From the NCBI GenBank assembly GCA_035486355.1, contig DATHNE010000009.1:1-64000 (forward strand): 64,000 bases of DNA, in the 5' to 3' direction. Both the position numbers and the translations under genes were made by a program. Below, piece by piece: positions 33,493-41,503 of the stretch (position 1 is the stretch's first letter; every line of letters begins with the position of its first letter). The notes under the pieces are model-generated. The model ran no database searches. It had not been told where the DNA came from and saw only the letters and a list, made by a program, of their open reading frames with translations. The stretch comes from Palsa-883 sp035486355. GTDB lineage: Bacteria > Pseudomonadota > Alphaproteobacteria > Acetobacterales > Acetobacteraceae.

Positions 33493-34940
33493 ACGCCGCC
33501 TGTCACCTTGTCGGACAGGCCCGCGGCCTTGCGCACGAAGTCGAGCGGACCGGCGAAATCGAACGAGTTATAGACTGCGTTAAGGTGATTGAAGTGCGGC
33601 GCCTGGGCGAACTGCACGAAGGTGAGGCGATGGCCGGCGTAGTCGGAGTTCAGCAGGTCACGGGCGAAAGCCAACAGCTTGCGTCGGTCCTCGGCCTCCC
33701 ATTGCTCGTTCAGTGTGTAGAATTTCGCGAGCCAACTGCTGCTGCCCGCAGTTTCGAATGCGGCCGCATTCGGCGTTACACAGATCTGCCCACCGCACAG
33801 CTCGCGCGCGATGTGCATCATCTGTGGCAGGTTGGAGCAGCCAAACACGCGCCCGGCATACAGCATTGACTGGTGCGGCATCAGCAGCCCGGCGGGACTA
33901 CGCTGCGCCATGGTGATCGCGGCGATCAGATGCGCAGCGATGCCTTCACGGTAGCACACAAGATCGGCCAGTTTCTCCCGTACCGCCTGCAGCTTGTCCA
34001 GGCCAGTCTGCTTCGCGTTCCACAGCGCCGCGCCGATCATCATGTCCGCCACGTATTGCAAGCGTAACACATAGGGAAATGCAGAATACCGATGCAGTGT
34101 CGCGCGAATATGCTGCGCTGCACGGGTGTGACGATAGAAGAATACATCCTCCCACGGGATCAGGACGTCATCCAGCACCATCAGCACGTCGATCTCATCG
34201 AACCGGTTCGCCAACGGATAGTCGGCGACACTGCCACGGCCGGCGAAGCCCGACCGGCAAATGTGCTTCACACCGCGCGCGCCCATCTGCACGATGCAGC
34301 CCACGGCGTAGTCGGACAGTTTCTCATTGGTCCAGGCGCCGATAGTGGGCTTCAGGAAGGCCTGGTCGGCGTATGCGGCGGCAGTCTCATACTTCGCCCC
34401 ACGGATGATGATGCCCGCATCGGTCTCCTTCACCACATGCACCATCATGTCGGGGTCCTGGTCCTGCGGCGGACGGGACCGGTCGCCCTTCGGGTCGGTG
34501 TTGGCGGAGACATGGAACACATCGTTCTCCACCACGGCGCGGATATGGCGGTCGATGTTGTCCGCGAAGCGTGGATCGATCTCGGCCAGCACGTCGCGGC
34601 CATCCTGCAGCGACCACATCTCGCCCACCGTCTCGTCACCCACACGAGTGACGACGCCGCCGATATCCTTCAGCACGAGGTCCAGCGCAGTGGTCTTGTC
34701 GCTCCAGTCGCTGGTCTGCCGCGGCGGGCGATGGAAGATGGAATGGCGGCCACCGTTCTCCAGGTAGGTCAGCGCCGGCTGATACCCGGGATCGAACGCC
34801 ATGTCGTACATGCGTGCCTTGACGTCGACGATCGGCTTGAAGGCCGGGTGCTTCGTGACGTCAGTCACGCGCTCATTGTCGATCCAGATCTCGCGGCCAT
34901 CGCGCAGCCCCTCACGATAGGCATTGGACGTGCGAATCAT
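33489..34940 (-). CDS. 4-hydroxyphenylacetate 3-monooxygenase (HpaB) family oxygenase
   Basis: 483-residue FADH2-dependent monooxygenase of the HpaB/PvcC acyl-CoA-dehydrogenase fold. The N-terminal RTSNAYREGLRDGREIWIDNERV and the DMAFDPGYQPALTYLENGGRHS region match family members. The centre shows DVLIPWEDVFFYR, and RSPAGLLMPHQSMLYAGRVFGCSNLPQM lies in the C-terminal half. The paired reductase HpaC is not in the window. In this island the substrate need not be 4-hydroxyphenylacetate; related enzymes act on phenols and N-aromatic compounds. First gene of the operon HpaB-like, LLM, ureohydrolase, divergent from an amidohydrolase with an 80-bp gap. Confidence 0.87.
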   Translation of the reverse strand: MIRTSNAYREGLRDGREIWIDNERVTDVTKHPAFKPIVDVKARMYDMAFDPGYQPALTYLENGGRHSIFHRPPRQTSDWSDKTTALDLVLKDIGGVVTRVGDETVGEMWSLQDGRDVLAEIDPRFADNIDRHIRAVVENDVFHVSANTDPKGDRSRPPQDQDPDMMVHVVKETDAGIIIRGAKYETAAAYADQAFLKPTIGAWTNEKLSDYAVGCIVQMGARGVKHICRSGFAGRGSVADYPLANRFDEIDVLMVLDDVLIPWEDVFFYRHTRAAQHIRATLHRYSAFPYVLRLQYVADMMIGAALWNAKQTGLDKLQAVREKLADLVCYREGIAAHLIAAITMAQRSPAGLLMPHQSMLYAGRVFGCSNLPQMMHIARELCGGQICVTPNAAAFETAGSSSWLAKFYTLNEQWEAEDRRKLLAFARDLLNSDYAGHRLTFVQFAQAPHFNHLNAVYNSFDFAGPLDFVRKAAGLSDKVTGGV

Positions 34941-35020
34941 GGCTTTCTCCTACGCATGGTCTCGATTTTGCCCTAGCCTGCGACGGTTGCACACACCGTG
35001 TCGGCAAGGGGGGGCAGGTC

Positions 35021-36505
35021 ATGACGGACAGCATCATCACGGGCGGGCTTGTGCTGCTGGATGGCGAAACCGCCCCGCGGGACATCGTGCTGCATGGCGA
35101 CAGCATTGCAGCAATCGTGCCGCCCGGCAGCGCGACGGGCGACGCCGAGCGGATCGATGCCAGCGACCGGCTGATCATGCCGGGGCTGATCAACGCGCAC
35201 ACGCATGGCCATGGCGGATTGGGCAAGGGGATTGGCGACCGCTGGTCGCTGGAGTTGCTGCTGAACGCCGGCACGTGGATCAATGGCAATCGCACGGACG
35301 ACGACCGATACCTGTCGACGCTGCTGAGTGCCGTGGAGATGGTGAAGAAAGGATGCACCGCCTGCTACGACCTCTCGGCGGCGCTGCCCACGCCCACGGT
35401 GGCCGGGCTGCACACCGTGGCGCGGGCCTATGCGGATGTGGGCATGCGGGCGGTCGTGGCACCGATGATCGCGGATCGCAGTTTCTATCAGGCAATTCCG
35501 GGTTTGCTGGACGCGTTCCCACCCGAGCTGAAGGCGATCGCGGAGACGCTGCGCACGGCGTCGGCCGAAGCGATCCTGGCACCGATCCGTGAGGCGGCGC
35601 GGGGTTGGCCGTTCGCCAGCGATCGGGTGCGATTGGGAATTGCCCCCACCATCCCGCTGCATTGCTCAGACGAGTTCATGTCCGCGTGCCGCGATCTGGC
35701 GACCGAATATGGCATGCCACTACAGACGCATCTCGCTGAGTCACCGGTGCAGCGCGAGGGCGCACAACGCCGTTACGGCATGACCCTGACAGCGCATCTG
35801 GATCGGCTTGGTGTGCTGGGGCCGCGATTCAGTGGCGCGCATGCGGTCTGGCTCGATGACACAGAGATGGAACTGATCGCCAAACACGGCGGCGCTTTGG
35901 CGCATAACCCGGGGTCCAATCTGCGGCTGGGAAATGGGATCGCCGATATGCGGCGGGCACTCTCGCACGGCGTCACGGTGGGGGTCGGGACGGATGGATC
36001 GTCCTCGGCCGACAACCAGAACATGTTCGAGGCGATGCGGCTGGCGGCATTCGTTTCGCGGGTGTTCGACCGGCCACCGGCGGAATGGATCGGTGCGGTG
36101 GAGGCAATTCGCCTGGCCACCGAAGGCAGTGCAGCGGTGCTGGGCATGGGGGACACGATCGGGAAGATTGCCGTTGGATACAAGGCGGATTTCGCGTTCA
36201 TGGACCTCGACCACGTCAATCTGGTGCCGCTGAACAATGCCGCGCAGCAGCTGGTGAACACCGAGGACGGCATGGCGGTGCGCGATGTCATGGTGGGAGG
36301 CAGGTTCGTGTTACGGAATGGAGAGCTGCCCGGACTGGATTGGTCGGGTATCGTGACGCGCGCGCGGGCCGCGGCAGCGCGGCTGGCCGAAGCCAATGAG
36401 GCGACACGACAGGCGACCGACCGGCTGGCACCCGTGGTCAATCATTTCTGTGTCGGACTGGGGCGGTGTTCGCACCATTTGCCGCGCAGGTTGATGGCAC
36501 AGTAG
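35021..36505 (+). CDS. Amidohydrolase family protein (guanine/8-oxoguanine/TRZ-ATZ deaminase-like)
   Basis: 494-residue subtype-I amidohydrolase. Metal and catalytic residues lie in LINAHTHGHGG (near residue 60), PLQTHLAES (~238), SGAHAVWLDD (~275) and VGVGTDGSSSADNQNMFEAM (~325). The N-terminal beta segment DSIITGGLVLLDG and the C-terminal GYKADFAFMDLDHVNLVP are typical of ATZ/TRZ-like deaminases, which remove amino groups from purines, pterins, or s-triazines. It is about 40 residues longer than guanine deaminase. It stands alone on the plus strand between two minus operons. Third amidohydrolase of the island. Confidence 0.86.
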   Translation: MTDSIITGGLVLLDGETAPRDIVLHGDSIAAIVPPGSATGDAERIDASDRLIMPGLINAHTHGHGGLGKGIGDRWSLELLLNAGTWINGNRTDDDRYLSTLLSAVEMVKKGCTACYDLSAALPTPTVAGLHTVARAYADVGMRAVVAPMIADRSFYQAIPGLLDAFPPELKAIAETLRTASAEAILAPIREAARGWPFASDRVRLGIAPTIPLHCSDEFMSACRDLATEYGMPLQTHLAESPVQREGAQRRYGMTLTAHLDRLGVLGPRFSGAHAVWLDDTEMELIAKHGGALAHNPGSNLRLGNGIADMRRALSHGVTVGVGTDGSSSADNQNMFEAMRLAAFVSRVFDRPPAEWIGAVEAIRLATEGSAAVLGMGDTIGKIAVGYKADFAFMDLDHVNLVPLNNAAQQLVNTEDGMAVRDVMVGGRFVLRNGELPGLDWSGIVTRARAAAARLAEANEATRQATDRLAPVVNHFCVGLGRCSHHLPRRLMAQ

Positions 36506-36516
36506 GGCGGATACGG

Positions 36517-36557
36517 GCAGCACCATCCGCCATCACTGGCACGGCGGATGGCGCTGC
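36517..36557. terminator. Inverted repeat between convergent amidohydrolase and potC-like genes
   Basis: 15-bp arms with one mismatch (left arm 36517-36531 GCAGCACCATCCGCC, right arm 36543-36557 GGCGGATGGCGCTGC) around an 11-nt loop, 12 nt after the amidohydrolase stop. An additional GGCGGAT lies just upstream at 36507. It resembles common proteobacterial GGCGGAT/ATCCGCC intergenic palindromes and could act as a bidirectional terminator. Confidence 0.6.
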
Positions 36558-36568
36558 GCTTGTCCTCT

Positions 36569-37339
36569 CTACGGCCGAATCATCCGCCGCACGCCCTGAA
36601 CGGCACTGAGCGCGAGCACCACCAGCAGCGACACGAACACCACCAGTGAGGATACGGCAGCCACCATCGGATCGATACGGTCCGACATGTAGCTGTAAAT
36701 GCGGATCGGCAGTGTCTGCAGTGCCGGCCCTGTCATAAAGATCGTCATCGTCACTTCAGAGAATGACAGTAGGAAGCAGAACAGGAACGCTGTGATCAAG
36801 CCGCGAGCGCACAGCGGGACGGTGATGTGCGTCAGCATGCGCAGACGCGGGGCGCCCAAGGCCATGGCGGCCCATTCCATCTCCTCCGGCACCGCGGCGA
36901 GCGCGGTGTGCAAGGTGCGGATCGCGTACGGTGTCACCACGACCATGTGCGCGAGCACCAATCCGACCAGCCGGTTGTACAACCCGATGTGGTTGACGAA
37001 CTGCAGGGCCGCGATGCCGAACACCACAGCGGGCACCAAAAGCGGCGAGGTAAAGAAAGCCAGCAACGCCGCCTTGCCGGGCAGCGGATAACGCGCAAGG
37101 CCATAGGCGGCCAGAAAGGCGCAGGTCACCGCCAAGAGAGCGGCCATCGCCGCCAGTTCCGTGCTGAGCATGAAGCCATCGATAAAGCCAGGGTAGGACA
37201 GCGCTTCGCGATACCACCGCAACGAAAAGGATGTTATCGGCAGCACGAAATAGGCCAAGGGGGTGAACGACATCCACACCACCAGCACGATCGGTGCCAG
37301 CATCAGGGTCAGCATCGCGGCGGTGACAATGCGCGTCAT
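36569..37339 (-). CDS. Spermidine/putrescine-type ABC transporter permease (PotC-like)
   Basis: 256-residue inner-membrane permease with six helices. The EAA motif appears in EEMEWAAMALGAPRLRMLTHITVPL near residue 165. The start is the ATG at 37339, overlapping the PotB-like stop by 4 nt; a longer reading from 37666 is a shadow of that gene. The MTIFMTGPALQTLPIRIYSYM segment is typical of PotC. Last gene of a five-gene operon headed by a TauD-type dioxygenase. Confidence 0.9.
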   Translation of the reverse strand: MTRIVTAAMLTLMLAPIVLVVWMSFTPLAYFVLPITSFSLRWYREALSYPGFIDGFMLSTELAAMAALLAVTCAFLAAYGLARYPLPGKAALLAFFTSPLLVPAVVFGIAALQFVNHIGLYNRLVGLVLAHMVVVTPYAIRTLHTALAAVPEEMEWAAMALGAPRLRMLTHITVPLCARGLITAFLFCFLLSFSEVTMTIFMTGPALQTLPIRIYSYMSDRIDPMVAAVSSLVVFVSLLVVLALSAVQGVRRMIRP

Positions 37340-38187
37340 CGCCGCACCGCCAGGCGTTGACCGACGCCGACCAGGGCAAGTGTAAAGGCCAGCAATGCGA
37401 CCGCGATCGCACTGCCCAGCGGCCAGTTCAGTTGTTCCAGATTCACCTGATAGGCCAGCACCGACACGACCAGGGTGCGCGCGCCCCCCAGGATCGCCGG
37501 CGCAGCGAAGGCCGTCATGTTCATGATGAAATTGATCACCAGCCCAGTGACCAAAGCCGGCCAGGTCAACGGCAGCACCACATGGCGGAACACCTGCCAG
37601 CGTCGTGCGCCCAGCGTGCCGGCGGCCCAGCCCAGATTGGGATCGATGGCGGCGATCGCCCCCCACAGCGGCAGCAGCACGAACATGAAATGGCCAGGTA
37701 CCAACGCGATGATAACACCGGTCTCGTTCAACATCAGGCGCAGGGGCATGTCGGTGATGTGCAGCGCCTGCAATGCCGTGTTCACCAGGCCATTGGCGCG
37801 CAGCAGCAGGCTCCAGCCAAATGATTTCACCACCGTGTTGATCAGGAAGGGGCTGACGAAGGCCAGGATCACCCAGGGCTGCCAGCGCGGCGTCATGCGG
37901 GTGAGGCGCAGCGCGATGGGATAGGCGGCCAGGCCGGCGATGGCGGAGACGATCACGCTGATGCGCAGCGTACGGGTGAGAACCTGAAGGTAAAGCGGAT
38001 CGGACAGGTGCGCGAAATTCGCCGCCGTCCAGTGTGCGGTGTCGATGCCTTGTGGCGTGTTGGGATGCAGGGCGTTCAGCAGCGTCTGCCAGAGCGGCCA
38101 GACATAGGCCGCAAGCATGACCAGCAGCAGCGGCAGCACGAAGCCAACGCCGCGCAGGTGGGTGCTGAAGGCGCGGGTCCTAATCAT
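37336..38187 (-). CDS. Spermidine/putrescine-type ABC transporter permease (PotB-like)
   Basis: 283-residue inner-membrane permease. Hydrophobic segments occupy residues 15-35 and several regions after 70, with the EAA-type loop AAGTLGARRWQVFRHVVLPL near residue 190. It overlaps potA by 8 nt upstream and potC by 4 nt downstream. The pair forms a heterodimeric channel with the PotC-like partner. The substrate is probably a polyamine or another cationic amine. Confidence 0.9.
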   Translation of the reverse strand: MIRTRAFSTHLRGVGFVLPLLLVMLAAYVWPLWQTLLNALHPNTPQGIDTAHWTAANFAHLSDPLYLQVLTRTLRISVIVSAIAGLAAYPIALRLTRMTPRWQPWVILAFVSPFLINTVVKSFGWSLLLRANGLVNTALQALHITDMPLRLMLNETGVIIALVPGHFMFVLLPLWGAIAAIDPNLGWAAGTLGARRWQVFRHVVLPLTWPALVTGLVINFIMNMTAFAAPAILGGARTLVVSVLAYQVNLEQLNWPLGSAIAVALLAFTLALVGVGQRLAVRR

Positions 38188-39238
38188 CCTGCCTTACCAC
38201 ACCGTCTTCGGCGCGCCAGCCGACGGTCACTTTGGCACCGATCGTCAGTCCGGACGCCTCGCCATCGAGCTGGGCAGCGAGCGACAGCCCGCCGGCTCGC
38301 AGACGGCAGCGCGTCGCGGCGCCAGCGTAGACCAGGTCCTCGACCACAGCGTCAATCCGGTTCGCTACCGGATCAGGTGCCAGGCTGATATGCTCGGGCC
38401 GGACGATCAGCCAGGCCGCGCCGCCGGACATCGCGGCGGCCTCATTCGGCAGACGCAGCCGCCCGCCATTCTCGGTCGTGCCCCACACCACGCCGTCCAA
38501 CGCAGTCACCGTTGTCAGCGCAATCTCGTTCACCGGCCCGACAAATCCGGCAACAAACCGATTGACCGGCATGCGGTACAGCTCGCGCGGCACCCCAACC
38601 TGATCGATCTGCCCAGCGCGCAGCACCGCGATCCGGTCGGACAGCACGAAGGCTTCCTCTATGTCGTGCGTGACCAGCACCGTCGTCACACCCAGCCGAT
38701 GCTGCAACGCGCGCAAATCCACGCGCAATTCATCACGCAGGCGCGCATCAAGGTTGGACAGCGGTTCGTCCAGCAATAACAGTTTGGGCCGAACCACCAG
38801 TGCCCGCGCCAGCGCCACGCGCTGCTGCTGGCCGCCGGAGAGCTGGGCCGGCATGCGGCTCCCCAGGCCCTCGAGCCGCACCAATGCCAGCGCCTCCGCC
38901 ACCCGCGCACGCCGCTCGGCGCGAGACACGCCGCGCATGCGCAGGCCGAAGGCGATGTTGTCGAACGCTGTCATGTGCGGGAACAGCGCGTGGTTCTGGA
39001 ACACCAGGCCAATGTTGCGCGCATGGATCGGTCGAGCGGTGATATCTTCGCCATCCAGCAGCACGCGGCCCTGGTCAGGCGCGTAAATGCCGGCGACCGC
39101 GCGCAAGATCGTGGTCTTGCCGCAGCCTGACGGGCCAAGCAGGGTGAAGAACGTACCGCTCGGCACGTCCAGATCGACGCCGCGCACCGCGGTGACGGCG
39201 CCAAAGCGCTTGTGCAAACCGTCGACGCGTAGCGACAT
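38180..39238 (-). CDS. ABC transporter ATP-binding protein (PotA-like)
   Basis: 352-residue ATPase with Walker A GPSGCGKTTILRA near residue 35, Q-loop LVFQNHALFPHMT near 80, signature LSGGQQQRVALARAL near 133 and Walker B LLLLDEPLSNLD near 153. A C-terminal TOBE-type regulatory region follows from about residue 240 (RTMGxx-like PVNRFVAGFVGPVNE and LIVRPEHISLAP). It lies 13 nt after the binding-protein gene. PotA/FbpC-like ATPases power polyamine or iron importers; the PotD-like protein favours a polyamine or small organic cation. Confidence 0.9.
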   Translation of the reverse strand: MSLRVDGLHKRFGAVTAVRGVDLDVPSGTFFTLLGPSGCGKTTILRAVAGIYAPDQGRVLLDGEDITARPIHARNIGLVFQNHALFPHMTAFDNIAFGLRMRGVSRAERRARVAEALALVRLEGLGSRMPAQLSGGQQQRVALARALVVRPKLLLLDEPLSNLDARLRDELRVDLRALQHRLGVTTVLVTHDIEEAFVLSDRIAVLRAGQIDQVGVPRELYRMPVNRFVAGFVGPVNEIALTTVTALDGVVWGTTENGGRLRLPNEAAAMSGGAAWLIVRPEHISLAPDPVANRIDAVVEDLVYAGAATRCRLRAGGLSLAAQLDGEASGLTIGAKVTVGWRAEDGVVRQDD

Positions 39239-39251
39239 CAGAACGCTGGCA

Positions 39252-40307
39252 TCAATTGGTGCCGGTGATGTCCTTCTGGAACCGCTCGCTCCACTCGGCG
39301 CGATGGGCCAGCACGTACAGGTAGTCGATCTGTGTCAGCTGCTCGAGCGCGGCGCCGTGCGGCACGCGCACCTGGGCCGCTGGCGACAGCTCCACCGTCT
39401 TGTTCATGATCGGATTGCTATAGGCCTCCGCACGGTATTTCTGCACCTCGGGGCTGATCCACCAGTTCAGAAATGCCACCGCCCCGGCGGGATTAGGGGC
39501 ATGCGCCATCACACCCATCGTGCTTGGGCTCATGTAGCTGGGCGTCGGCACCGTGATCGCCACCGGAAGGCCGCGGCGGATCATGTCGACGCCGGAGCTG
39601 GTGGAATACACGGCGACGGAGGCCTCACCGGATTGGATGAAGTCTGCCATCTTCGCGTACGTGTTGCTCCAATCCACCACGCCCGGAGCGATCTTCTTCA
39701 TCGCGACGAAACCCGGGTCGATGTTGTGTTCATCACCGCCATGGGCGCGAGCCTGGATGACCACGTTGTACAGGCCATACGTCGAATCGCCGGGCGCCAG
39801 CAGCAATTGCCCCTTGAATTCCGGTCGTTCCAGGTCCGTCCACTTGGTTGGTGGCGCCCAACCCTTCTTGGCGAACAGATCCTTGTTGTAGATGAAGCCG
39901 AAGATGTCGCCATACGGCACCACGCCAACCAGCTTGCCGGTGGTGGGGTCGCTGATCTTCGCCGCCGGGTAGAGACTGTTGATGTTGGGCGCGGTGGCCG
40001 GATCGAGCGGCGCGAACAGCCCCTGTTGCAGACCGGCAAGCCACGGCAGATGGTCCGACATCACCACATCAACCTGGGGGTGGTCCTTCTGCGCGATGGC
40101 CGTGGCCATGATCTCGGGCCCGGTCGCCTTCGGCACCAGGATCACGTTATAGCCGGTCGCCTCGGTGAACTTCTTGTTCCAGCCATCGCGTTCCAACATC
40201 TGCTGGATCGTGCCGCCCCATGTCAGCAGGTACACATCCGTAGTCTGCGCGTGGGCGGAGCCAGCCAGCAACAACGCGCCAAGCAGCGCGAGAGCCAAGC
40301 GTCTCAT
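39252..40307 (-). CDS. Extracellular solute-binding protein (PotD-like)
   Basis: 351-residue periplasmic binding protein with a clear Sec leader (MRRLALALLGALLLAGSAHA). The mature part starts TDVYLLTWGGTIQQML and continues with KKFTEATGYNVILVPKATGPEIMA, then DHLPWLAGLQQGLFAPLDP, which is the SBP_bac_8/PotD layout. A later VVPYGDIFGFIYNKDLF is also typical. Its ATG overlaps the TauD-like stop as ATGA. It may bind a polyamine or an alkylamine-like substrate that the dioxygenase then attacks. Confidence 0.88.
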   Translation of the reverse strand: MRRLALALLGALLLAGSAHAQTTDVYLLTWGGTIQQMLERDGWNKKFTEATGYNVILVPKATGPEIMATAIAQKDHPQVDVVMSDHLPWLAGLQQGLFAPLDPATAPNINSLYPAAKISDPTTGKLVGVVPYGDIFGFIYNKDLFAKKGWAPPTKWTDLERPEFKGQLLLAPGDSTYGLYNVVIQARAHGGDEHNIDPGFVAMKKIAPGVVDWSNTYAKMADFIQSGEASVAVYSTSSGVDMIRRGLPVAITVPTPSYMSPSTMGVMAHAPNPAGAVAFLNWWISPEVQKYRAEAYSNPIMNKTVELSPAAQVRVPHGAALEQLTQIDYLYVLAHRAEWSERFQKDITGTN

Positions 40308-41389
40308 GCCACGCGCCGCAGCGTTGCCGGTGGGGGTGTGCGCCGGCCGTCGCGTTGCGGTACGCCACCGCGCAATGATCCTGGTGCGATATCACCCCAG
40401 AACGTCTCGAACCCCGCCGGCAGCGCGCGACTATTCGGTGTGGCCAGCCACAGCCGGACCAACAGACGCGCCCGGCCGGCGGCGACGTCGTCGGCATAGG
40501 CCGTGCGGCCGTGATAGACCACATGGTTGTTGAGCAACTGGATATCGCCACGTTCGAACGGCGAATGCAGACAGGTCTCCTCGGCAACCTCCGCCAGCAG
40601 GTCCAACGCCGCGTTCTGTGCCTCGGTCAACCGTGGCACTTCGGGGAATTCCTGCGCCTGCTCAACATAGGTGCGGGAATACTGGCTGGTGATCTTGCCA
40701 TCGCGCTCGCCCCAGACCGGCAGGATGAACCAGGGTTGATCGAACACGCCATCCTCGTCCTTCGGTCGGCACCGATAGAAATCCTGGAACAGCAACTCCA
40801 CCAGATCGGGTCGACGCCGCAGCATCTCATTGTGAATGGTGGGGATCGAGGCCAGCTTCGACACACCCCCCTCAATCCCATTGCGCACGCACATCAGCGC
40901 GATGATATCACAGCGATCGGTATGGAAGCGCAGCGGCCCGGTGGAGCGGGCGCGTGCCCGTGAGGATTGCACCTGCCCAGATGCCGAGGCGATGAAGGTA
41001 GGCTTCTCGTCGCGGGTTTCGTCGCGCACCTCGCCCATGATTTCGCCGCTCATGTTCTGGTACAGTGGCCGCCCGAGATGCTGGCCGAGCCCCCAGAAGA
41101 TCTGGCGCAGCTCGTCATCAGTATAGTGCTCGACATCCAGGCCGCGCAGCCGCACCGCGCCACGCCCGTCCTCCAGCTCGGTGTTCACCTGCGCCAGCAG
41201 GTCGGTGGTCGCGGACAGTGGGAAATCGTCCCGGCCGAACCCAAACAGCGGCGCACGATGCACATGAGCCAGAGCGTCAGCGATCTCACGTTTGTGCGTC
41301 GCGTCCAACCAGAAAATCCAGTCCCCCGCGCGCGCCAACTCGTCGCCCCGCCACACCGAACGTCCGGTCATCATCTGCCGCGCCATCAT
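40304..41389 (-). CDS. TauD/TfdA family 2-oxoglutarate dioxygenase
   Basis: 361-residue Fe(II)/2-oxoglutarate dioxygenase. Iron ligands are His and Asp in RFHTDRCDI near residue 155 and the distal His in NNHVVYHGRTAYADD near 295. The 2-oxoglutarate-binding Arg is in RARLLVRLWLA. Two adjacent ATGs fit; GAGGAG is 3 nt from the first (41389) and 6 nt from the second (41386). First gene of the operon tauD-like, potD, A, B, C, all overlapping or closely spaced. Homologs cleave sulfonates, herbicide ethers or trimethyllysine-type compounds; here the coupling to a polyamine-type importer suggests a quaternary or alkyl amine. Confidence 0.88.
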   Translation of the reverse strand: MMARQMMTGRSVWRGDELARAGDWIFWLDATHKREIADALAHVHRAPLFGFGRDDFPLSATTDLLAQVNTELEDGRGAVRLRGLDVEHYTDDELRQIFWGLGQHLGRPLYQNMSGEIMGEVRDETRDEKPTFIASASGQVQSSRARARSTGPLRFHTDRCDIIALMCVRNGIEGGVSKLASIPTIHNEMLRRRPDLVELLFQDFYRCRPKDEDGVFDQPWFILPVWGERDGKITSQYSRTYVEQAQEFPEVPRLTEAQNAALDLLAEVAEETCLHSPFERGDIQLLNNHVVYHGRTAYADDVAAGRARLLVRLWLATPNSRALPAGFETFWGDIAPGSLRGGVPQRDGRRTPPPATLRRVA

Positions 41390-41503
41390 ACACTCCTCGT
41401 TCCACCCGTCGTATCTGACGCTACCTCGCAACCACGTGCAAATCCTTCGGCGGCAGATGCCGTGCCCGGAGCGATGGCCCCGGTGGACCCGCCGATTGCG
41501 GGG

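Noticed and set aside
41404..41423. CTGACGCT near the TauD-like promoter resembling the right arm of the palindrome
   Set aside because: The left half (CACCCGTC) does not match and the right half has a mismatch; below a believable threshold.
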